Source: Pseudomonadota bacterium (GTDB lineage: Bacteria > Pseudomonadota > Gammaproteobacteria > Burkholderiales > Sulfuricellaceae). From it: 5,351 bases of DNA. Location of the stretch: the NCBI GenBank assembly GCA_021783895.1, contig JAJXTJ010000116.1:1-5351 (forward strand), read 5' to 3'. Each line of letters starts with the position of its first letter. The first letter of the stretch is position 1. The notes beneath the pieces were generated by a model. That model made no database searches. It was not told the origin of the DNA and worked only from the letters and a program-made list of their open reading frames with translations. This document shows positions 1 through 5,351 of the stretch, piece by piece. A program made the translations under genes and the position numbers.

Positions 1-2020
1 CTTCTATGTGGGTGCTGTCGCCGGAGGGGTTGACCAGGCGGTATTCACGGTACACGTGGGGTTTGAGCAATGCGTATTTATCCCGATCCAGTTCCGAGTC
101 GGTGGGGAGGACAATGACTTGCGGCCCCGCCTTGGGGAAGTAACGAGTGATGAGGTTTTCCTGGTGTTGGCGGTCGATACGGGCCAAGGGGGTATCCACT
201 ACCACTGGCGCCTCCTTGCCTGATACATCTTTCAGGCCCCATATCAGAGATTGGGCGACCAATTGTTTCATGCCAGCAGAAAGGTTTCCCATGCCGACCG
301 GCGAGTTGTCGGAGTCAAAATAGTGGAGAGAAAAGTCATCATTGACCCGGATTTGGTTTATTAGGCCATGGGAGGTCATGAGTTCGCGGAAACGCTCGTT
401 AAGTGCTATTTCAATCTCGCCACGGCGGCGAGCTTTGAGTAATTCGCGGTAGGTGGCAAGGGTAGACCGCATTTTCTGCCCTAGACCCAGTTTGTCACGC
501 GCTTGATTGGCACCCACTAATTTCTTTTCTTCCTGGCGGCAAGCATCTTTCTTTTGCTCAAGTTCGCGATTCAGATTGCGTTTTTGCTCGTCGAATTCAC
601 CAAGGCGCTGGCGTAATTTCGCCTGCTTGTTCTCCAAGTCATCACGCTCGGCGAGCCGTTGCTGGAACTCTTCGCGCTCCTGCGGCGCGAGATTGGATAC
701 ATCGTTGCGCTTGCGTTCGACATCGGCAAGTTCCTTCTTTAGGTTGCGGATTTCAACCAACTGTTGCGCCCATTGGGTGCGCTGCCGGTCATTGCGTGCA
801 TAGTCCTCCGTTACCCGTAATACTGCTTCCGCCCGAGCCGGAGAAAGGCGGAATAACCCGATTGCCAAGTCCGCCTCGTCGGGACGGTAGCTGTCGAGTA
901 CACGTGCCAGCTTGCGCCGCATAAAATCATCCTGCTCATGGGACAGGGGGGGCATCGGCATGGGCGGTTCGCCAAACAGGCGTTCTGGTAAGGCGGAAAA
1001 AATACGTCCGATTTCATCTTTTAAACGGCGGTTGGGATGGGTGGCGATTTTCTCCAATTCCCCGGCAGCAATACTCATCAGGGTGGGATTCAGAACCAGC
1101 GGCGCAGCGCGGGTAAAAGCGTCGAAAAAGGCAAAGGCCTTTTCCTCCAGGCGAGCCAGAGTCTCGCCATGTCTCACTGACAGGCGGTTTTCCTCACTTT
1201 GCAGGGCGAACTGTCGGCGCGCTTGCAACGCGGCATCCGTCCTACGCAGGGCGTAGGCAATTTCTTCGGTTTCATCTTCAACGGCGGCGCGATCCATCGC
1301 CAATTTGGCGATCTTTTCCTCGGTCGCTTTCAGTTGAAACTGGTGGGAGTTGAGAGAATGCTGGTTGGCATCGTTGGAGGCCCGCCTCCATTTCACCAGA
1401 TTGCGGTTGAGATATTCGTCGACCACGTCAATGTCGGCCAGGTCCAGCAATTGTTCGATTTGCCGCAGTTGCCCTTCACGGTTGGCCTCGGCAATCTGCT
1501 GAACTTGTTCACCATCGTAGATGAAAAAAGGCATGATTGCCTCAGGAAGGCGGGTTTGCAGAAAAGCACGTGCCTCGCCTTCGGTATCCCCGTCCTTGTC
1601 TTCCAGAACATCACCAAAACTGGGGGTGATGCGCAACACTTCATGGACTTCGCCCTTTTCCAGAGCCCAGGTGCGTTTTACGTCAACCTGACCGGCTGCC
1701 TCACGCCAGGCGAGGGATAAACCAAATTCCATTTCGCCCGCCGCTCGGGCATGGCGGTTGAAAATCCCCATCCATTCGTCGCCCATGCCGAGCAAGTAAT
1801 CGTTGCGCTTGATTTTTGCGCCAGAACGGACGCTCTGGCGCAATTCATCCGAGACGCCCGTCAGCAACAGCTTGAGGCTGTTGAGGAAGCTGGTTTTGCC
1901 ATAGCCGTTCCGCCCCCAGATAAGCACAACATTACGACCGTCCTGAGGGGGGCTCAGGTCGAACTCGCAGGTGCCCAAATAGGAAAACAGGTTGTGGATT
2001 CGGAAACGTTCGAGAATCAT
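1..2020 (-). CDS. dndD: DNA sulfur modification protein DndD, SMC/Rad50-like ATPase (3' end cut by window edge)
   Basis: ATPase component of the DNA phosphorothioation (Dnd) complex, thought to act with DndC and DndE on DNA during sulfur insertion; its exact role in the reaction is not settled. Reading from the ATG at 2018-2020 gives 673 codons without a stop. Visible parts: N-terminal ATPase half with Walker A GRNGYGKT (residues 36-43); a FFIYDGEQ motif (165-172) typical of DndD-type ATPases; a charged coiled-coil stretch at about 215-290; a middle globular part; a second Glu/Lys/Arg-rich coiled coil at about 415-505; then the ABC signature LSAGMKQ (580-586) and Walker B VVVDTPLARID (about 606-616). 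The usual family length is about 660-690 residues, so only a short C-terminal tail should be missing. No CxxC zinc hook is seen between the coils; there is only one cysteine in the second coil. The ATG overlaps the dndC stop as ATGA, indicating translational coupling. Codon use is less GC-biased than in ahcY. dndE is expected next, beyond position 1. Confidence 0.93.
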   Translation of the reverse strand, partial: MILERFRIHNLFSYLGTCEFDLSPPQDGRNVVLIWGRNGYGKTSFLNSLKLLLTGVSDELRQSVRSGAKIKRNDYLLGMGDEWMGIFNRHARAAGEMEFGLSLAWREAAGQVDVKRTWALEKGEVHEVLRITPSFGDVLEDKDGDTEGEARAFLQTRLPEAIMPFFIYDGEQVQQIAEANREGQLRQIEQLLDLADIDVVDEYLNRNLVKWRRASNDANQHSLNSHQFQLKATEEKIAKLAMDRAAVEDETEEIAYALRRTDAALQARRQFALQSEENRLSVRHGETLARLEEKAFAFFDAFTRAAPLVLNPTLMSIAAGELEKIATHPNRRLKDEIGRIFSALPERLFGEPPMPMPPLSHEQDDFMRRKLARVLDSYRPDEADLAIGLFRLSPARAEAVLRVTEDYARNDRQRTQWAQQLVEIRNLKKELADVERKRNDVSNLAPQEREEFQQRLAERDDLENKQAKLRQRLGEFDEQKRNLNRELEQKKDACRQEEKKLVGANQARDKLGLGQKMRSTLATYRELLKARRRGEIEIALNERFRELMTSHGLINQIRVNDDFSLHYFDSDNSPVGMGNLSAGMKQLVAQSLIWGLKDVSGKEAPVVVDTPLARIDRQHQENLITRYFPKAGPQVIVLPTDSELDRDKYALLKPHVYREYRLVNPSGDSTHIE

Positions 2021-3324
2021 GCTCGGTCCGCCTGCTCCGCTTGTCGTGCTGCCTTTTCCAGCAATTCACCCACTGCATTTTCTAAGCCTATTTTGGCTCC
2101 CCATTTATCCAAGGAGGGGAAGTCGCGTCGTCGTATATCCAGCAACTGGCGTACGAGTTCCGGGCTGATGTCTTGCTCTAGCGCGGCTTGTTCCAGCAAC
2201 TCATCTTCTGGGGTGGCGACACGCTCGTTTTCAGTCATGGCAATGCTCCTTCCATGGCGGGCGGCGATGTTGGTCGCCAAATTGTTTTGAAAATCAAACT
2301 CCCTTGACCATTCCTGTTGAATGTAAACCAATTCTTCATCGGTGGCGAGGGGTAACCCCGTTTGTTTTTCAAGCGCTAATAGTTGATCCAGAATTTCCTG
2401 TCTGGCGGATGGAAGAAACGGGCCAGGCCCGGCATTCCCATTGCGTTTTACTTCACTACGATATCCCGGACGGTCGCGCAGTTCGATTAGCCAGTTGCGG
2501 AATTCAACCAGAGGTTGCAAGTGCTCTTCCCCGGAGCGGATAAAGCCTTGTAGAGACTTGTCTTCCTTGACGACGGTGCAAGTCCAGCAGCCAAAGCGGC
2601 TACCGCCGCAAGAGGGGGTGTTCAGGTCGAAAATGACGGGGCATTCACCACCGCTTGCTTGGCGGTAAAGCGACATCAGGAACCCGTGGTCGCCACCCCA
2701 AGGACATTTGCTGGTTGACAGATACTCCCAAACATCATCGGTTGACCAACCTGCAATGGGCGTGGCAACTAGGGCATTTGGTATTTCATGGTGGGGGTTG
2801 AGGCCGCGGCTGTTGATCTCTCGCGCCTGCATGGTGCGCCCGCGCTGAGAACTCTCCGAAATGCGTGTGCCGAGAAGCAATATGACGCTGCCGTGCTTGC
2901 GTGTGATTTCATCAATAGCACGCCTAGAAGGCTTGATTTTCATATTGCTGGTACACCAGCGGAACCAACGAGATGGAGGAGGATAACCCTTACCGATTAA
3001 CTTGCCCCAGAAGCCTTCTTTCGGCAGGGGATGAACCAAAGAAGTAAAAAGCGGAAGTCTTCCTGTCTCTGCGGCTTGCTGAATGCGCGTCAACGTTGCC
3101 AAGACATAGCTCGCGACATTGGGCGCCTCAACTTGGGTGTCCGATGATAGGACAATCACTGGCTTGGATGCCTTGCTCCTCAGCCGCAACACCAATTCAT
3201 ACACTAGCTGTAATACCGCAGTGGAATCCTTACCCCCAGAATATGCAACAACCCACGGACGGTTATCTGCAAGATACAGCTCTTCTAATGAGATAAGGGC
3301 ATCCGATACCAATGAGTTTTCCAT
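2017..3324 (-). CDS. dndC: DNA sulfur modification protein DndC (PP-loop / PAPS-reductase-like)
   Basis: Sulfur-transfer component of DNA phosphorothioation. The family has ATP pyrophosphatase activity and binds an iron-sulfur cluster loaded by a cysteine desulfurase (DndA or IscS). Numbering from the upstream TTG (3360), the PP-loop SGGKDS is at 41-46, a SSDT strand at 72-75, RWCTSNMKIKP around C136, a GTRISESSQR motif at 164-173, and a cysteine group C240, C251, C258, C261 (SCGG...GCWTC). C136, C251, C258 and C261 are the likely cluster ligands, by analogy with the family. A helical, charged C-terminal tail follows. Two starts are possible: TTG at 3360 (447 aa) or ATG at 3324 (435 aa). I prefer the ATG because family homology appears to begin around the SLVSDALISLEELYL segment; neither start has a convincing Shine-Dalgarno. 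An in-frame TAG at 3370-3372 rules out anything longer. The stop overlaps dndD by 4 bases. It lies behind the ahcY terminator, so it should have its own promoter. No dndB precedes it. Confidence 0.93.
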   Translation of the reverse strand: MENSLVSDALISLEELYLADNRPWVVAYSGGKDSTAVLQLVYELVLRLRSKASKPVIVLSSDTQVEAPNVASYVLATLTRIQQAAETGRLPLFTSLVHPLPKEGFWGKLIGKGYPPPSRWFRWCTSNMKIKPSRRAIDEITRKHGSVILLLGTRISESSQRGRTMQAREINSRGLNPHHEIPNALVATPIAGWSTDDVWEYLSTSKCPWGGDHGFLMSLYRQASGGECPVIFDLNTPSCGGSRFGCWTCTVVKEDKSLQGFIRSGEEHLQPLVEFRNWLIELRDRPGYRSEVKRNGNAGPGPFLPSARQEILDQLLALEKQTGLPLATDEELVYIQQEWSREFDFQNNLATNIAARHGRSIAMTENERVATPEDELLEQAALEQDISPELVRQLLDIRRRDFPSLDKWGAKIGLENAVGELLEKAARQAEQADRA

Positions 3325-3375
3325 ATAAAGGTTTGGTGCGGCATTTGTTGGGCTGATCAAGGTGAATGTCTAACC

Positions 3376-3392
3376 TTTCCTTGGCAAGGAAA
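3376..3392. repeat. 17-bp perfect palindrome in front of dndC (possible operator)
   Basis: TTTCCTTG, one central base, then CAAGGAAA: 8-bp arms with no mismatch. It starts 52 bases upstream of the dndC ATG and 16 bases upstream of the alternative TTG, just beyond the T run of the ahcY terminator, with which it shares three bases. The position would suit an operator or the start of the dndC leader. As RNA it could not form a hairpin with a 1-base loop at full length, so if it has a role, dimeric protein binding is more likely. No binding protein is identifiable from this window. It does not resemble the DndB operator form I recall from Salmonella, and no dndB is adjacent. Confidence 0.4.
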
Positions 3393-3437
3393 AAAGTCCC
3401 TCTGCGAGGAAAGCGCTGTCTCCAGCCCTCGCAGAAA
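3390..3437 (-). terminator. Rho-independent terminator of ahcY
   Basis: On the minus strand, 27 bases past the ahcY stop, TCTGCGAGG (3427-3435) pairs with CCTCGCAGA (3401-3409). An inner GCTG-GAGA-CAGC hairpin (3415-3426) stacks on top. The stem is followed by GGGAC and six T residues (3390-3395). This is a strong GC-rich stem plus T run in the 104-base gap between ahcY and dndC. It should separate the riboswitch-controlled ahcY transcript from the dnd genes. Confidence 0.85.
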
Positions 3438-3464
3438 GAGATTTATTTGAAGTTGTTCTCAGGA

Positions 3465-4901
<1,437 letters not shown>

Positions 4902-4916
4902 AACGTTGTGGCCGGG

Positions 4917-4962
4917 GGGATGCGGGAGTGTTGCTCACCTGGCATCCCGTGCCCGGCACGGG
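4917..4962 (-). promoter_or_regulatory. Overlapping hairpins between SAH aptamer and ahcY start (candidate expression platform)
   Basis: Two stems can form in the ahcY leader downstream of the aptamer, and they exclude each other. Stem A: CCCGTGC (4956-4962) with GCACGGG (4946-4952) and a 3-base loop. Stem B: GGGATGC (4942-4948) with GCATCCC (4917-4923). They share the GGG at 4946-4948. Neither is followed by a T run, so classical transcription termination is unlikely. Stem B ends 15 bases before the ATG and could affect ribosome access. The pairing is directly visible; the regulatory role is inferred. Confidence 0.45.
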
Positions 4963-4974
4963 TTAAATACAGGC

Positions 4975-5033
4975 GAGCGCAGTTCTTTAGAAAACCGAGC
5001 CTGACGGAAGGAATCCGTTGCAGCGCTCCTCGG
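4975..5033 (-). promoter_or_regulatory. SAH riboswitch aptamer
   Basis: Senses S-adenosylhomocysteine and raises expression of SAH-recycling genes in known family members. On the minus strand the whole architecture can be paired. P1 is CCGAG (5029-5033) with CTCGG (4995-4999). P2 is ACGGA (5014-5018) with TCCGT (5004-5008), closed by a 5-base loop. The pseudoknot is GAGCGC (5023-5028) with GCGCTC (4975-4980), every pair Watson-Crick. The conserved TGCA after GAGCGC and CAGG before the P1 return strand are present, and TTCT/AGAA can form the optional small hairpin before the pseudoknot strand. It starts about 10 bases after the ahcY -10 box and lies 73 bases upstream of the ATG, as expected for a leader RNA controlling ahcY. 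Confidence 0.92.
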
Positions 5034-5042
5034 TTGGGTTGA

Positions 5043-5048
5043 ATTATA
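5043..5048 (-). promoter_or_regulatory. ahcY promoter, -10 box TATAAT
   Basis: A consensus TATAAT on the minus strand ends 9 bases before the first P1 base of the SAH aptamer, so transcription would start at roughly 5035-5037, at the 5' edge of the riboswitch. No good TTGACA-like -35 is seen at 16-18 bases upstream; the sequence there is CTCCA/ACCTCC-like. The promoter may therefore be weak in its -35 or depend on another factor. The location relative to the riboswitch makes the call fairly safe. Confidence 0.7.
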
Positions 5049-5049
5049 A

Positions 5050-5285
5050 CCGAATTTTGGGTTTTTGGAGGTGACGATGTGAGCTTGTAGGGGTAAATCG
5101 TTCCCTGTCTCGACTGCGCTTGCAGCTTGTGGGCCTTCCCCTGGAACGATGGGTCAAACCTGTTTCTTAGCAGGTTTGATTTTACGTGAGCAATGCAATT
5201 GCTTGCGAAAGCTGAGGAATTCCAACTGCCACTGTAACTACGTTTGCCATAGCGCCTAGCAGCCTGTCGGGCTTGGCCGGTATTA
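5050..5285. other. Intergenic region between ahcY promoter and the plus-strand promoter
   Basis: No convincing protein-coding gene on either strand. It contains the nested inverted repeats at 5097-5183, a short inverted repeat AGCAAT-GCA-ATTGCT (5189-5203), and a 22-codon minus-strand reading frame (5185-5253) that I do not recognise and regard as chance or a gene remnant. If the ORF at the window edge belongs to an insertion sequence, that element's left end should lie in the last part of this stretch, perhaps near CAGCCTGTCGGGCT (5260-5273). No terminal repeat can be confirmed without the other end. Confidence 0.5.
5097..5183 (+). other. Nested inverted repeats followed by a terminator-like hairpin
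   Basis: Read on the plus strand, ATCGTTCC (5097-5104) pairs with GGAACGAT (5143-5150), enclosing a CTGC-GCTT-GCAG hairpin (5114-5125). Three bases later TCAAACCTG (5154-5162) pairs with CAGGTTTGA (5171-5179) across an 8-base loop and is followed by TTTT. The last stem plus T run is a plausible, rather AT-rich intrinsic terminator for plus-strand transcription. No plus-strand gene ends here, so the whole could be a small structured RNA or a remnant. The base pairing is seen; transcription is not shown. Confidence 0.4.
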
Positions 5286-5294
5286 TGCTATAAT
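5286..5294 (+). promoter_or_regulatory. Extended -10 promoter for the plus-strand ORF at the window edge
   Basis: TGC immediately precedes a consensus TATAAT, giving an extended -10 (TGnTATAAT), which needs no strong -35; none is visible. A start near 5301 would give a leader of about 23 bases before the ATG at 5324. The match to consensus is exact, but it is a single motif in an AT-rich patch. Confidence 0.55.
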
Positions 5295-5323
5295 CATAGT
5301 CATTAAATTTGACGGACGCGACA

Positions 5324-5351
5324 ATGGCTTTCCACCCGATAGATCGAGACA
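5324..5351 (+). CDS. Start of a possible IS1182-family transposase (cut by window edge)
   Basis: Only nine codons are present, reading MAFHPIDRD, and the next codon begins with A. This resembles the N-terminus of IS1182-type DDE transposases, which commonly begin with a short stretch leading to DRDT and then a LLPPS motif; that similarity is from memory and rests on very few residues. An extended -10 promoter lies at 5286-5294, and a weak purine-rich GACGGA precedes the ATG. It is divergent from ahcY. It could equally be another protein, and the call depends on sequence outside the window. Confidence 0.4.

Noticed and set aside
507..2290. Several plus-strand frames (for example 507-803, 1199-1720, 1751-2290)
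   Set aside because: All are antisense to the continuous dndD and dndC frames, which carry Walker A, ABC signature, Walker B and PP-loop motifs. The plus-strand products have no motif.
4946..4962. GC-rich hairpin in the ahcY leader as an intrinsic terminator
   Set aside because: No T run follows on the minus strand, so it was listed as a possible expression platform instead.
5185..5253. 22-codon minus-strand ORF beginning MANVVTVAV
   Set aside because: Too short, with no ribosome site and no recognised family. It may be chance or the tail of a disrupted gene.

Overview
The window looks like part of the chromosome of a proteobacterium, most likely a betaproteobacterium. The main evidence is an S-adenosylhomocysteine (SAH) riboswitch directly upstream of ahcY, an arrangement known mostly from Beta- and some Gammaproteobacteria. 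The AhcY protein is of the long bacterial type and its gene has a GC-rich third codon position. I cannot assign a genus.

All three substantial genes lie on the minus strand, so transcription runs from high to low coordinates. From 5048 down to 3465 there is a self-contained ahcY unit. It consists of a TATAAT -10 box (5043-5048), an SAH riboswitch aptamer whose P1, P2 and pseudoknot helices can all be paired base by base (4975-5033), overlapping hairpins before the start codon, a full-length ahcY (478 codons) and an intrinsic terminator (3390-3437). Below the terminator comes dndC (start 3324 or 3360, end 2017). Its stop overlaps the start of dndD in an ATGA. dndD runs off the low-coordinate edge of the window with probably only a few codons missing.

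DndC and DndD belong to the DNA phosphorothioation machinery, which replaces a non-bridging backbone oxygen with sulfur. DndC is a PP-loop protein with conserved cysteines. DndD is an SMC/Rad50-like ATPase. No dndB or dndA lies upstream of dndC. dndE and any restriction partners would lie beyond position 1. The dnd genes use a more mixed set of codons than ahcY, which suggests that an accessory defence or modification module sits directly behind a housekeeping gene.

About 280 bases above the ahcY promoter hold no convincing protein gene. They do contain a two-part inverted-repeat structure ending in a short T run on the plus strand (5097-5183). The high-coordinate edge carries an extended -10 promoter and the first nine codons of a plus-strand ORF that resembles the N-terminus of IS1182-type transposases. 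The ahcY-dnd block may therefore be flanked by a mobile element.

Nothing here amounts to a demonstrated new system. The points most worth following are the dndB-less dnd start with a perfect palindrome in front of it, the riboswitch expression platform, and the structured 5097-5183 element.
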